From positions 62,001 through 126,000 of the forward strand of contig JAEZGN010000016.1 of the NCBI GenBank assembly GCA_023437305.1: a stretch of DNA of 64,000 nucleotides. Reading direction: 5' to 3'. The notes under the pieces are model-generated. The model saw nothing but the letters and a program-made list of their open reading frames with translations. It was not told where the DNA came from and did no database searches. Positions 18,136 through 27,230 of this stretch are shown here, piece by piece (positions within the stretch are counted from its first letter, which is position 1; each line of letters begins with the position of its first letter). This stretch comes from Bacteroidota bacterium. GTDB taxonomy: Bacteria; Bacteroidota; Bacteroidia; Bacteroidales; Dysgonomonadaceae. The translations under genes were made by a program, and so were the position numbers.

Positions 18136-19218
18136 TCAAAAATTTACGCCCAACAGGTCTTTAATAATGCTTTCCATCTTTTCTATAGCGTTATGCCAAC
18201 TAAAGCGTAGTACATATTCATGCCCTTGGTTAGCTAACTCAATTCGATATTCATTATTCTTAATTAAATAGCAAATTCTATCAGCCATAGCTTTAGCATC
18301 ACCTGCTTCTACCAACAATGCAGTCTTTCCTTCAACCGCATATTCTTTATGCCCTTCTATATCGGTGCAAATAAGGGCACATCCACAAAACATAGACTCT
18401 ACCGACACCAAACCAAATCCCTCTGTAAAACTATTGGATATAAATATAGAGTTACGATTATAAATTGCACACAAATCGTCCGGATCTCTATGATAATGAA
18501 TCCAGTCGGGTAAATCATCAGGTGAGGGATAGATACCAAACAAGTCAACTTTCAGCTCCGGAATCTGCTCTTTTACAAGATGTAATGCCTCTAATCCATA
18601 TTTAGATCCTTTTATTTTTTGAACAGAATACATCATAGCAACGGTTGCAATTTCTCTATTCTCTATCCTCTCCTTAATGTAATATACATTGTTATCAACT
18701 CCATTTTCAATCAATTCTATTCTGTTGTTGGTATGCTTAGCTACTATTTTTTTCAGATAAGAGGCAACAACAATATTAGTGGTATCTTTCAGATTATATG
18801 AACAATAGAGCAAATCTTCATGACCTTCCCAATTTTCATATCCTTGTATAAGATTGATCTTTTTTCCTTTTTGAGGAGATAATACCCCCATATCCAATAC
18901 TGTAGACCACCATGTAGCAATAACAATATCGGCATCCACGACATCCTTATCCTTTACTTCTTTTACATAAGACATCGTAATATCCGGATCAAACTCAAAC
19001 CATTTATTTCTATCAAACCGTTCAATTTTAGATAAAATACTGCGCACAAAACATGGTAAACGATATTTCATATACTTTGTTTTGATAGGGAATGTTAAAT
19101 GCACTTGATAGCCCATATAAGCCAACCGATTTGCATATTCGTACATAACCCGAAACCCACCTGCAGGACGACGTGGTTTGAATGGTAGTATAAAATTGAT
19201 TTTTATATTGTTCCTCAT
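18136..19218 (-). CDS. glycosyltransferase family 4
   Basis: 360 residues of GT-B type. The N-terminal domain has FKPRRPAGGFRVMYEYANRL (acceptor-side glycine loop) and the C-terminal domain has ENGVDNNVYY near 190 and NSFTEGFGLVSVESMFCG near 265 with the full E-x7-E pair. It is separated from wza by 363 bp and has its own TATATTTG element, so it is not part of the wza operon proper. Its substrate is unknown; it may act on the same polymer or on lipopolysaccharide. Confidence 0.88.
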   Translation of the reverse strand: MRNNIKINFILPFKPRRPAGGFRVMYEYANRLAYMGYQVHLTFPIKTKYMKYRLPCFVRSILSKIERFDRNKWFEFDPDITMSYVKEVKDKDVVDADIVIATWWSTVLDMGVLSPQKGKKINLIQGYENWEGHEDLLYCSYNLKDTTNIVVASYLKKIVAKHTNNRIELIENGVDNNVYYIKERIENREIATVAMMYSVQKIKGSKYGLEALHLVKEQIPELKVDLFGIYPSPDDLPDWIHYHRDPDDLCAIYNRNSIFISNSFTEGFGLVSVESMFCGCALICTDIEGHKEYAVEGKTALLVEAGDAKAMADRICYLIKNNEYRIELANQGHEYVLRFSWHNAIEKMESIIKDLLGVNF

Positions 19219-19239
19219 ATCTTCTTCTTCTTTTCTTCA

Positions 19240-19247
19240 CAAATATA
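19240..19247 (-). promoter_or_regulatory. candidate -7 element of the GT4 gene at 18136-19218
   Basis: The minus strand reads TATATTTG, a match to TAnnTTTG, 21 bp before the start codon. The leader would be short. No clear -33 box. Confidence 0.45.
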
Positions 19248-19405
19248 ATGAGTTTACCAATTCTTTTATCATTATTGCTACAACAAGCAACTTTAGTTAC
19301 AAATAAAACTATTATTTAACAATCCTGACAAGATAATAAGTAACAAATAATTGAAAATAAAATAAATAATATTAAACAAATAATTAATATTATTAAAATA
19401 AAGTT

Positions 19406-19413
19406 TATATTTG
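19406..19413 (+). promoter_or_regulatory. candidate -7 element of the DUF2089 operon
   Basis: TATATTTG lies 18 bp before the ATG at 19432. An in-frame TTG at 19411 falls inside this element and therefore cannot be the translation start if the promoter is real. Confidence 0.5.
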
Positions 19414-19431
19414 TACAAAAATAAAACGAAT

Positions 19432-19695
19432 ATGCTACCATGTAATTGTCCAAGTTGTAAGACACAATTAAAAGTGAAGAGCCTTGTTTGTGAAAACTGT
19501 GCAACAGAGGTACACGGTCTCTATGCACTTCCCATATTAGCCCGTCTGTCTGTAGAAGAACAAGACTTTATTCTCAAATTTGTAAAAAATAGTGGAAGTT
19601 TAAAAGAAATGGCTAAAGATTTAAAATTGAGCTACCCTACCGTGAGAAATTTATTAGACGATATAATTGATAAACTGAAAGAATATGAAAAGTAA
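19432..19695 (+). CDS. DUF2089-family zinc-ribbon/HTH regulator
   Basis: 87 residues from the ATG at 19432; the longer TTG reading overlaps the promoter element. A zinc ribbon with CPSC (C6, C9) and CENC (C20, C23) pairs is followed by a short helical region and a helix-turn-helix (SLKEMAKDLKLSYPTVRNLL, about 59-78) like sigma-70 region 4 or DeoR-type HTH. DUF2089 proteins are small putative DNA-binding regulators. It overlaps the next gene by 11 bp and probably controls its own operon, including the YIP1 membrane protein and the hydrolase. Confidence 0.82.
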   Translation: MLPCNCPSCKTQLKVKSLVCENCATEVHGLYALPILARLSVEEQDFILKFVKNSGSLKEMAKDLKLSYPTVRNLLDDIIDKLKEYEK

Positions 19696-20305
19696 ATCTT
19701 CTGTGGCAAGTTGGTTATTTAAGCCGTTTCAATACATTGCCGGTACAAAAGCTCTTATACTAGGGTTGATAGTGATGCTATTGTTATCTGTTTTGGGGTA
19801 TTTGGGAAATACTCATTTCAATGGGGTGATTGGTATGCAATATGCGGCACCAAATCAACCTCAACACTATGTAGTGCACATAGTTTATCAGATTATCACT
19901 CTCATTTCTATGACGACGATCTTTTATATTGCTGCTCGAATTGTGTCGAAATCTTCTGTTCGTATTATTGATATTGCAGGCACAATGTCTTTATCACAAG
20001 CACCCCATATCTTGTTTGCGCTAGTAGGCTTAATACCTGCTGTTCATTTAGATTTTGGAAATATAAATGCAGTAAATACAAATGAAATATTTTCTATCCT
20101 GAAAGATAATATTGGAATATTAGTTATAGCCTCTCTACTATCTATTGTAATATTAGCTTGGTCCATTGTTCTTAAATACAATGCTTATTCCGTTTCGGGT
20201 AATATAAAAGGAGTTATTGGAGGAATCTCTTTTGCAGCAGCTCTTATTATATCCGAAATATTAATTAAAGTACTTATTTTTATCATCATGCCTTATTTAC
20301 ACTAA
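19685..20305 (+). CDS. YIP1-family membrane protein
   Basis: 206 residues with about five hydrophobic helices (near 26-45, 72-92, 105-123, 143-163, 176-203), matching the Yip1 domain layout. The function of bacterial members is not established. Its start codon lies inside the end of the DUF2089 gene, so translation is likely coupled. An inner-membrane partner or target of the regulator is a reasonable inference only. Confidence 0.75.
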   Translation: MKSKSSVASWLFKPFQYIAGTKALILGLIVMLLLSVLGYLGNTHFNGVIGMQYAAPNQPQHYVVHIVYQIITLISMTTIFYIAARIVSKSSVRIIDIAGTMSLSQAPHILFALVGLIPAVHLDFGNINAVNTNEIFSILKDNIGILVIASLLSIVILAWSIVLKYNAYSVSGNIKGVIGGISFAAALIISEILIKVLIFIIMPYLH

Positions 20306-20317
20306 AAACAGACCACT

Positions 20318-21280
20318 ATGAATCGCAAAAAACTATCATTTATTTTTTTACTACTCTTATCCCTAAATATATCAGCACAATTAATCGTAAGTGAAGAACC
20401 TATTATATTAAAAACAAAAACAGGGGATATATCCGGGTCTTTAAAGGCTCCGAATAGTAAAACGCCTGTACCAATCGCAATTATTATAGCAGGTTCGGGA
20501 CCAACAGACCGTAATGGGAATAGTCAACTTACTCAAAACGATGCATATAAAATGTTGTCTGATGAATTATTCTACAGTGGAATAGCTACACTCTGCTTCG
20601 ATAAAAGAGGTATAGCTGCCAGCAAATCTGCAATGAAAGACGAATCGGATATCCGATTTGAGAATTATATTGAAGATGTAAAAGGTTGGATAGATTTATT
20701 ATCGAAAGACAAGCGGTTTTCTAGCATAATAATTATAGGCCACAGCGAAGGTTCGTTGATTGGGATGATTGCCGCAGAAAACAATCCAAAAGTCACAAAA
20801 TATATTTCTATAGCAGGGATGGGCGTACCTTTTGATGTGATACTTAAAGAACAATTAGGAAAGCAATTGGCGGGACAACCCCAAGCTACAAAAGATCTGA
20901 TATTTTCTTATTTGGACAAATTGAAACAAGGTGAAACTATCTCAAATGTACCTCCAACACTAAATGCACTGTTTCGCCCAAGCGTACAACCATATATGAT
21001 ATCAGTAATGAAATACAACCCTCAGGAAGAGATAGCAAAACTTACAATTCCAACCTTAATTATACAAGGAACAACAGACATACAGGTACCCACAGAACAG
21101 GCAAATTTACTATCTGTAGCAAGTCCTAAAGCAAAAAAGGTTGTTATAGAGAATATGAACCATGTATTGAAAGACTGCAAAAATAGCGACATGGCAGAAC
21201 AGACGCCAACATATAGCAACAAAAGTGTTCCGCTAAATAAAGAAGTAGGAAAAGTTATAATAAACTTTATCAAAAATTAG
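20318..21280 (+). CDS. secreted alpha/beta hydrolase
   Basis: 320 residues. A signal peptide of about 20 residues (hydrophobic LSFIFLLLLSLNISA) suggests periplasmic location. The hydrolase fold shows the oxyanion loop IAGSGPTDRNG near 57-67, the nucleophile elbow GHSEGS near 150, the acid in GTTDIQVP near 250 and the histidine in NMNHVLKD near 280. These fit a serine esterase or peptidase triad. It starts 12 bp after the YIP1 gene and ends in a hairpin terminator that overlaps the end of lpxB. Substrate unknown. Confidence 0.88.
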   Translation: MNRKKLSFIFLLLLSLNISAQLIVSEEPIILKTKTGDISGSLKAPNSKTPVPIAIIIAGSGPTDRNGNSQLTQNDAYKMLSDELFYSGIATLCFDKRGIAASKSAMKDESDIRFENYIEDVKGWIDLLSKDKRFSSIIIIGHSEGSLIGMIAAENNPKVTKYISIAGMGVPFDVILKEQLGKQLAGQPQATKDLIFSYLDKLKQGETISNVPPTLNALFRPSVQPYMISVMKYNPQEEIAKLTIPTLIIQGTTDIQVPTEQANLLSVASPKAKKVVIENMNHVLKDCKNSDMAEQTPTYSNKSVPLNKEVGKVIINFIKN

Positions 21281-21286
21281 AAAGCG

Positions 21287-21313
21287 AAAGAGAGGAATTA
21301 TTTTCCTCTCTTT
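21287..21313 (+). terminator. Rho-independent terminator of the hydrolase operon
   Basis: AAAGAGAGGAA (21287-21297) pairs perfectly with TTCCTCTCTTT (21303-21313) around a 5-base loop, followed by AGTTTTTG. The right arm and loop lie within the last codons of lpxB on the other strand, so the hairpin sits between convergent genes. Confidence 0.75.
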
Positions 21314-22440
21314 AGTTTTTGTATAATAATATCTGCAGCTCTTTGCGACGCTCCAGACTCTCCCAATATTCTTATGACTTCATCATAGTCGGCTAACATC
21401 GTTTCACGATAGGTTTTGTCATTCAAAAGCTTATTAACTTCCTCCCTAATTGTATCTACAGAGAAAAATTTGGCAAAAAGCTCTTGTACCACTACCCTAT
21501 CGGCTATCAGATTTACTAACGAAATATATTTTGTATGAAGTATATTCTTGAATGCCCAATAAACCACATGAGGAATAGGTGTTTTGTAACAGACAACCTG
21601 CGGAACTTTGAATAAAGCTGTTTCTAATGTAGCTGTGCCGGATGTCACCAATGCCACATCGGCATACTGCAAAAGTCTGTAAGTTTGACCAAATACAATT
21701 TTACAAGGATTTTGTCCTATATATTCTTTGTAATAGCGAGGATCTATACCGGGTGCTCCGGCTATCACAGGCTGATAGTCCTTAAAATCTTTGATTGCTT
21801 CGAGCATAGCGGGCAGATTATCTTTTATCTCTTGTTGGCGGCTACCTGCAAGCAAAGCTATAATAGGTTTATTATCTAAGTCGTTTTCCGCTATAAACTT
21901 ATCTTTAACGTCATCCTTATTCTCTTCTCTAAAATTGGCTACAGCATCTACCACAGGATTCCCCACATAATTGATACGATAGTTATGCTTCTTATAGAAA
22001 GAGACTTCAAAAGGAAGGATAGAAAGCATTTCATCAACATATTTTTTAAACGATTTCACCCTATATTCTTTCCAAGCCCATACTTTTGGCGATATATAGT
22101 AATATACAGGAATGTTGGTATGCGTTTTAATGTATTTGGCAACTTTCAGATTAAATCCGGGATAATCGATCAATATCAACACATCAGGCTTAAACGCCAT
22201 AATCTCCTTTTGACACATCTTCATATTACGAAGTATAGTCCTCAGATTGAGTAGTACAGGAATAAATCCCATAAAAGCCATCTCGCGATAATGCTTTACG
22301 AGTCGCCCTCCCTGAGCCAACATAAGATCGCCCCCCAGAAAGCAAAATTCAGCTTCTGCATCCTGAGCCTTGAGAGCTGCCATCAAGTTAGAGCCATGTA
22401 AATCTCCCGAAGCTTCTCCTGCTACCAAAAAATATTTCAT
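21298..22440 (-). CDS. lpxB: lipid-A-disaccharide synthase
   Basis: 380 residues, the normal LpxB length. GEASGDLHGS lies at residues 8-17, FLGGDLM near 34, IDYPGFNLKVAKY near 91 and SPKVWAWKEYRVK near 117; the donor half has LLAGSRQQEI near 195 and TSGTATLETAL near 265. LpxB joins UDP-2,3-diacylglucosamine and lipid X to make the lipid A disaccharide at the inner face of the membrane. It follows surE by 26 bp, a pairing common in Bacteroidota, and both read from one TATCTTTG promoter. Confidence 0.97.
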   Translation of the reverse strand: MKYFLVAGEASGDLHGSNLMAALKAQDAEAEFCFLGGDLMLAQGGRLVKHYREMAFMGFIPVLLNLRTILRNMKMCQKEIMAFKPDVLILIDYPGFNLKVAKYIKTHTNIPVYYYISPKVWAWKEYRVKSFKKYVDEMLSILPFEVSFYKKHNYRINYVGNPVVDAVANFREENKDDVKDKFIAENDLDNKPIIALLAGSRQQEIKDNLPAMLEAIKDFKDYQPVIAGAPGIDPRYYKEYIGQNPCKIVFGQTYRLLQYADVALVTSGTATLETALFKVPQVVCYKTPIPHVVYWAFKNILHTKYISLVNLIADRVVVQELFAKFFSVDTIREEVNKLLNDKTYRETMLADYDEVIRILGESGASQRAADIIIQKLKRGK

Positions 22441-22466
22441 TGTGTTGTAATTTTATCGATAGAATA

Positions 22467-23240
22467 TTAAAGAATGGCTTCCCAAGACTTTATTGAGGCA
22501 ATAAGATCATGATTTGTCATATCCACCTTTACTGGTACAACCGATACATACCTGTTAGCCAAAGCCCATTCATCTGTCATTTCATCGCTAGGCTCATCAT
22601 TCTCAAAGTTTCCTGTCAACCAATATATATCTTTATTCGCTCCATCCTTCGACTGCATAAATTCATTCACCCATTGTCCGGATGTCTGACGACAAACACG
22701 GATTCCTTTTATATCATCTCCTTTCGGAATATTAACATTCAAACATGTTCCACTCGGTAATCCTTCTTCTAACACCTGCTTGGTTATAGTATGAATGTAT
22801 TTTTTTGAATATGTAAAATCTGCATTATAGCTATGATCCAGCAACGAAAATCCAACAGATGGTATTTTAAATACCGCCCCCTCTATCGCTGCTCCCATTG
22901 TCCCTGAATAAAGAACCGCTACCGCTGCATTTGAGCCATGATTTACACCCGAAAGAATAATATCAGGTCTGCGTTCAGCCAATTCACTTATGCCTAACTT
23001 TACACAGTCTACAGGAGTTCCTGTTGTCGCATAGACTTTGACATTCTGGCTTTCACTGATCAAATATACCCGTAATGGCTGTAATGATGTTATTGCACTC
23101 GACATTCCCGAACGTGGTCCATCGGGTGCTACAACTATAATATCTCCTAAATCTTTTACGCTATCTATTAATGCTTCTATACCTTTAGCCTGATAACCAT
23201 CGTCATTCGTAATCAGTATCAGAGGCTTCTTATTCTCCAT
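22467..23240 (-). CDS. surE: 5'/3'-nucleotidase SurE
   Basis: 257 residues. The N-terminal metal site ITNDDGYQAKGI has the paired Asp of SurE, SGMSSAIT lies near 45 and SGVNHGSN near 96. The enzyme removes phosphate from nucleoside 5'- and 3'-monophosphates. It is the first gene of the surE-lpxB operon. The C-terminal region is of usual length, and nothing looks disrupted. Confidence 0.95.
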   Translation of the reverse strand: MENKKPLILITNDDGYQAKGIEALIDSVKDLGDIIVVAPDGPRSGMSSAITSLQPLRVYLISESQNVKVYATTGTPVDCVKLGISELAERRPDIILSGVNHGSNAAVAVLYSGTMGAAIEGAVFKIPSVGFSLLDHSYNADFTYSKKYIHTITKQVLEEGLPSGTCLNVNIPKGDDIKGIRVCRQTSGQWVNEFMQSKDGANKDIYWLTGNFENDEPSDEMTDEWALANRYVSVVPVKVDMTNHDLIASIKSWEAIL

Positions 23241-23302
23241 CTATCTTTATTTATCATTAAAAAACAAAACTAAGAACTAAAAATTAAATTTCAGTTAAGA
23301 AG

Positions 23303-23310
23303 CAAAGATA
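23303..23310 (-). promoter_or_regulatory. candidate -7 element of surE-lpxB
   Basis: The minus strand reads TATCTTTG, about 62 bp before the surE ATG, matching TAnnTTTG. No convincing -33 box. Confidence 0.5.
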
Positions 23311-23492
23311 CATCAATATTTTTAGAGCGTATTTATTTCCTTTGTAAAAAGAAATTGACGAAAGGAACGACTCTGGGCAGTCATAGTATCAACAAATAAC
23401 TGTTTGTAATCTTATATTCCAGATTTATCTTATATAAGACATTATAGTGATCTGAAAGAAGCAATAGTGACATAAAAAAAGAGCAAAACAAC

Positions 23493-23512
23493 TGTTACTT
23501 TTGTTACTTTTT
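23493..23512 (+). repeat. 20-bp intergenic repeat, copy 1
   Basis: TGTTACTTTTGTTACTTTTT, two TGTTACTTTT-like halves in direct order. It matches the copy at 46328 in 18 of 20 positions and the inverted copy at 51846-51865 in 17 of 20. The second half is followed by AACA, giving a small palindrome TGTTA/TAACA. Confidence 0.6.
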
Positions 23513-23685
23513 AACAATATTAAATATCTAAACAGATGATGTACAGCAATATACTAAATCACAAAAAAGCAACACTTAGGTATAATAAAAAGCGTGACTT
23601 AAATGAATTATAGCCATTAAAAATAAACTCTTCTTTTTGTTATCTACAAAAGGTTTAAAATGACTCTAAATTATCTTTCTGCTCC

Positions 23686-23715
23686 TTTGTGGTGCAAACA
23701 TATTTTGTAACTTTG
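23686..23715 (+). promoter_or_regulatory. -33/-7 promoter of the alkaline phosphatase gene
   Basis: TTTG (23686-23689), an 18-bp spacer and TAACTTTG (23708-23715) fit the Bacteroidota promoter pattern well. It places the transcript start near 23722 and rules out the in-frame GTG at 23689 as translation start. Confidence 0.65.
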
Positions 23716-23757
23716 GTATACTTTTTCAAATTATTAATCATTCAAAATATTCCCAAC

Positions 23758-25407
23758 ATGAGAAAAACAAGTACGGTCTTATTGCTTCTGCTGATTTTTT
23801 CGACCGCGATATATGCCCAACAGCAGTACCGCAGGCATGTCAGACCTACCAAAAATGTGATTGTGATGATACCTGACGGAACATCTATTGGTGTAGTTTC
23901 TGCAGCACGTTGGTATCAGATTTACAACAAGCTTGGAGGAAACAATTTAGCTATTGACCCTTATCTATGTGGCACCGTAAAAACATTTTCATCAAATGCT
24001 CCCATTGGAGACTCGGCTCCTACAACATCTTGTTATATGACCGGTATGCCCCAACAAACGGGTAATGTGGCTATCTATCCTGTTGCCGATCCTCAAAATG
24101 ACTTAGTACCTGTAGATCCGGCAAAAGCTTATCAACCATTAGCTACAATACTGGAAGCTGCTAAACATCAACAAAACAAGGCTACGGGCTTGGTTGTTAC
24201 AGTAGAATTCCCGCATGCAACACCCGCAGACTGCTCTGCACACTATTATGCCAGAGGCAAATATGAATATATCGCATCACAAATGGCATATCAAAACTTA
24301 GATGTCATGTTTGGTGGTGGTAATTCTATACTTACTGACGACATTAAGCAACATTTCAAAAATACGGGAACCAGACTTATTCAGGATGATTTAAAAGCTT
24401 TCCGTAGCTTTAACGGAAAAGATAAAGTTTGGGCATTATTCGGAGAAAGAGAGCTACCTTACGACATCGACAGAGACTCTACTTTAGTTCCGTCACTGAA
24501 TGAAATGACCAAAAAAGCGCTCGACAGGCTTTCTCAGAACGAAAACGGCTTTTTCCTGATGGTAGAAGGCAGTAAAGTAGACTGGTCTGCTCACGGAAAT
24601 GATGCTGTAGGCTGTATCACAGAATATTTAGCATTCGATAAGGCTGTTGCCACAGTTATGGATTTCGCCCGTAAAAATGGTGAAACTACGGTAATAGTTC
24701 TTCCCGATCACGGTAATAGCGGATTCACAATCGGTCGCAGAGACCTGAAAAGCTATGACAAAGCAACCATCGATCAGCTATTCAAAAATGTATCGCAATA
24801 CAAAAAAACAGGAGAAGGGCTAGAACGCATCTTATTGAAATCAAAACCGGAAGACTTCAAAAGCATATTTAAAGAATATACGAATATAGACCTGAACGAC
24901 GACGAGCTAAACTTACTTCTCAGCTCTAAGAACTATCAAGAAGCTGACTATATGAAAGTAAGCAACAGCGTGAATATGGGTTCTAGCATTATAAACATAA
25001 TGAATCAACATACATATTTCGGGTTCACAACCGGAGGACATACCGGCGAAGAAGTATTTCTTGCAGCTTATCACCCTGATGGTGACCTGCCGATAGGTAT
25101 GAATACCAATGTAGAAATAAACCAATATCTATCTGACGCTATAGGACTCAAAACATCTTTGAAAGATATGACAGAAGAAGTGTTTGCTAAGCACACAGAA
25201 GTTTTCAAAGGATTAGAGTATAGCATCGATAAGTCTACTGATTTTCCTGTATTAAAAGTGAAGAAAGGAAATATGACGTTGACTATACCTGCTTTCAAAT
25301 CGGTAGTTTATCTCAACAATCAGCCAATCTCGTTGAGTACAGTGACTGTATACATAGACAAGAACGACACATTCTATGTACCTAAGAGCTTAATCAATAA
25401 ACTATAA
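23758..25407 (+). CDS. secreted alkaline phosphatase
   Basis: 549 residues from the ATG at 23758; an upstream GTG reading overlaps the promoter. A signal peptide (about 1-20, cut before QQQ) sends it to the periplasm or beyond. The metal site begins with MIPDGTS, the nucleophile lies in GDSAPTTSCY, VEGSKVDWSAHGND gives further ligands, and LPDHGNSG stands where many relatives have ADHETGG, keeping the Asp-His pair; GGHTGEEV supplies the last histidine. Members cleave phosphate monoesters. Single gene with its own promoter and a bidirectional terminator downstream. Confidence 0.93.
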   Translation: MRKTSTVLLLLLIFSTAIYAQQQYRRHVRPTKNVIVMIPDGTSIGVVSAARWYQIYNKLGGNNLAIDPYLCGTVKTFSSNAPIGDSAPTTSCYMTGMPQQTGNVAIYPVADPQNDLVPVDPAKAYQPLATILEAAKHQQNKATGLVVTVEFPHATPADCSAHYYARGKYEYIASQMAYQNLDVMFGGGNSILTDDIKQHFKNTGTRLIQDDLKAFRSFNGKDKVWALFGERELPYDIDRDSTLVPSLNEMTKKALDRLSQNENGFFLMVEGSKVDWSAHGNDAVGCITEYLAFDKAVATVMDFARKNGETTVIVLPDHGNSGFTIGRRDLKSYDKATIDQLFKNVSQYKKTGEGLERILLKSKPEDFKSIFKEYTNIDLNDDELNLLLSSKNYQEADYMKVSNSVNMGSSIINIMNQHTYFGFTTGGHTGEEVFLAAYHPDGDLPIGMNTNVEINQYLSDAIGLKTSLKDMTEEVFAKHTEVFKGLEYSIDKSTDFPVLKVKKGNMTLTIPAFKSVVYLNNQPISLSTVTVYIDKNDTFYVPKSLINKL

Positions 25408-25430
25408 GAGGATAGTTTTCTATATAACAA

Positions 25431-25466
25431 AACAGCGACAAACTCAAAAAAGGGCTTGTCGCTGTT
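25431..25466. terminator. bidirectional hairpin terminator
   Basis: AACAGCGACAA (25431-25441) pairs perfectly with TTGTCGCTGTT (25456-25466) around a 14-base loop, between the convergent phosphatase and DUF4294 genes. T-rich sequence follows on the plus strand and the loop is A-rich on that strand. Confidence 0.75.
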
Positions 25467-25489
25467 CTATTTAATATAATTGTTTTTAC

Positions 25490-26113
25490 CTATCTATACC
25501 CATGATAATTGATGGAATAATAATAATCTAATGTACCTTGCTCTAACTGAGTAACGATGGCTTCTATCTCGGCATCTCTACCCTCAGGATCATATTCTGT
25601 TTTCAGGCTATTGCCAAACAATCCTGCAAATGCATTATATACACCGGCTTTGAAGCTACCAACCAAGGCCTTTACAATATTATATGACGAGGTATTGCAT
25701 TGACGGTCGATAAGCTTCACTAACACCTTACCCTGATTCTTGGTCATTTTCTTCATCTTGGGTTTGTATTCTTCCATCATATATTTCTGCACATCGTTCA
25801 TGTACTTATCTCTCGCTTTATCATTGGGCAAGGATTGCATATATTCATAAGTTTCAACAATAGCAGCTGTAATCATCTTTGCATAAGGGTATGCTATGCG
25901 GACATCCCTTACCAGTTTTGAGTATTCCTGTCTCTGCTTATTATTCTTAAATTTTAACGGAGCATATATATAAACCGGCTTGAGGTTCATAATAGCAATC
26001 GTATCCCCATGATAGATAACTGCCATATCTATATACGTATCTTGCTTCTCCTGTGCCTTGAGAGCCACAGAAACCAACAATAACAAGACAAAAGAAAATA
26101 CAATCTTTTTCAT
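25490..26113 (-). CDS. DUF4294 domain protein, exported
   Basis: 207 residues from the ATG at 26113 (MKKIVFS); the longer reading would start inside the TATATTTG promoter element. A signal peptide with hydrophobic VFSFVLLLLVSVALKA covers about 1-20. The rest matches the DUF4294 family of Bacteroidota: VYIYAPLKFKN, then VRDVRIAYPYAK, MKKMTKNQGKVLVKLIDRQ, and GVYNAFAGLFG. The function is unknown. The protein is basic and probably periplasmic. It stands alone, between an operon end and a convergent terminator. Confidence 0.85.
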   Translation of the reverse strand: MKKIVFSFVLLLLVSVALKAQEKQDTYIDMAVIYHGDTIAIMNLKPVYIYAPLKFKNNKQRQEYSKLVRDVRIAYPYAKMITAAIVETYEYMQSLPNDKARDKYMNDVQKYMMEEYKPKMKKMTKNQGKVLVKLIDRQCNTSSYNIVKALVGSFKAGVYNAFAGLFGNSLKTEYDPEGRDAEIEAIVTQLEQGTLDYYYSINYHGYR

Positions 26114-26138
26114 TTGGTTACGCAGTATAAATACAGTC

Positions 26139-26146
26139 CAAATATA
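26139..26146 (-). promoter_or_regulatory. candidate -7 element of the DUF4294 gene
   Basis: The minus strand reads TATATTTG, 25 bp before the chosen ATG at 26113, consistent with TAnnTTTG and with that start. Confidence 0.5.
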
Positions 26147-26201
26147 CAAGAAAAAAGAAAATTCAGAGAAGAAATCTCAAACTTAATTGCAATAGAAAAG
26201 C

Positions 26202-27230
26202 TTAACGTCCAAACTTCAAATTTGAGAATAACTTTATTCCTTTCAGATAATAAGCAGCAAGAATACTTCTCGGGTAGATAGTTGCAGGGTATCCAACAAT
26301 CATCTTTTCGAGATTTTCGTTTCTTGCAGACCGATACATCTTCCTATTACTATAAAAGGCTTTATGAGCTCTAACAACCTCTTTTGCGTTAGCATACTTT
26401 CCTGTGACAGCAAATTGGAGTGCTGCTATATAATCCAATATCAGACGAATAGTCATCACTCTTTTCAAGTGCTGCTGAGGCAGATTTTTATAAAGCATTA
26501 TAAGGTTATTCCTGAAATTGAGGAATGTTTTTCTAGGATTTTCCTTTTTCAATGTAGCAGCTCCCACATGATAGACAACCGAAGAAGGTAAGCAAACAAT
26601 ACGCCTGCCTCTTGAGTTCAACCTCCAACAGAGATCAATCTCTTCCATGTGTGCAAAAAAGGATGAGTCGAACCCTCCTGCTTCAAAGAAGTCTGCAGAA
26701 CGTATAATAAGACAAGCTCCCGTAGCCCATAAGATATCTATCGGCGTATCATACTGATGATGATCTTCTTCTATTCTTTGAAAAATACGGCCCCGGCAAA
26801 ATGGATAACCATACTTATCTAAAAATCCACCGGCAGCTCCTGCATATTCAAAACTAGCTTTGTTTCGTTGAGCCAATATCTTCGGCTGGACGGCAGCAAC
26901 ATCTGCATTTTCATCCAGATAGGATATAGGCGTCTTTAACCAGTTTTCGGTTACTTCAACATCAGAATTGAGAATAACAAAATATTCGGCACTTACATCT
27001 TTCAATGCAATATTATATCCTCCTGCAAAACCATAGTTTTCAGGTAATCTTATTAATGATATTTGAGGATATGCTGTCTCTAAGAAAGATAAAGAATCAT
27101 CTGTGGAACCATTATCAGCCACAACAATTTCGACCTCAGGAAAAGATGAATATCGAACAACTGTAGGAAGAAACTCTTCTAGTAACTTTTTCCCGTTCCA
27201 GTTAAGAATAACAATTGCTATTTTTTTCAT
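26202..27230 (-). CDS. glycosyltransferase family 2 (rhamnosyltransferase-like)
   Basis: 342 residues. IAIVILNWNGKKLLEEFLP at the N-terminus, VADNGSTDDS near 36, LNSDVEVTENW near 87 and FFAHMEEIDLCWRLNSRG near 192 are the pattern of the WcaA/rhamnosyltransferase branch of GT2. The C-terminus has a hydrophobic stretch. It overlaps the upstream acyltransferase gene by ATGA, so it is the last gene of the mtaB operon. A lipopolysaccharide or surface glycan role is likely; the sugar is unknown. Confidence 0.9.
   Translation of the reverse strand: MKKIAIVILNWNGKKLLEEFLPTVVRYSSFPEVEIVVADNGSTDDSLSFLETAYPQISLIRLPENYGFAGGYNIALKDVSAEYFVILNSDVEVTENWLKTPISYLDENADVAAVQPKILAQRNKASFEYAGAAGGFLDKYGYPFCRGRIFQRIEEDHHQYDTPIDILWATGACLIIRSADFFEAGGFDSSFFAHMEEIDLCWRLNSRGRRIVCLPSSVVYHVGAATLKKENPRKTFLNFRNNLIMLYKNLPQQHLKRVMTIRLILDYIAALQFAVTGKYANAKEVVRAHKAFYSNRKMYRSARNENLEKMIVGYPATIYPRSILAAYYLKGIKLFSNLKFGR

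Larger units (their letters stand above)
23241..23757. other. intergenic region between surE and the alkaline phosphatase gene
   Basis: 517 bp between divergent genes. It holds the surE promoter element (23303-23310), one copy of the 20-bp TGTYAC repeat (23493-23512) and the -33/-7 promoter of the phosphatase gene (23686-23715). I see no further gene or RNA in it. Confidence 0.6.

Noticed and set aside
19411..19431. N-terminal extension of the DUF2089 protein from TTG
   Set aside because: The TTG lies within the TATATTTG promoter element, and the zinc-ribbon starts directly after the ATG at 19432.
23367..23382. Small palindrome GACT/AGTC upstream of the phosphatase gene
   Set aside because: Only four bases per arm; expected by chance in a gap of this size.
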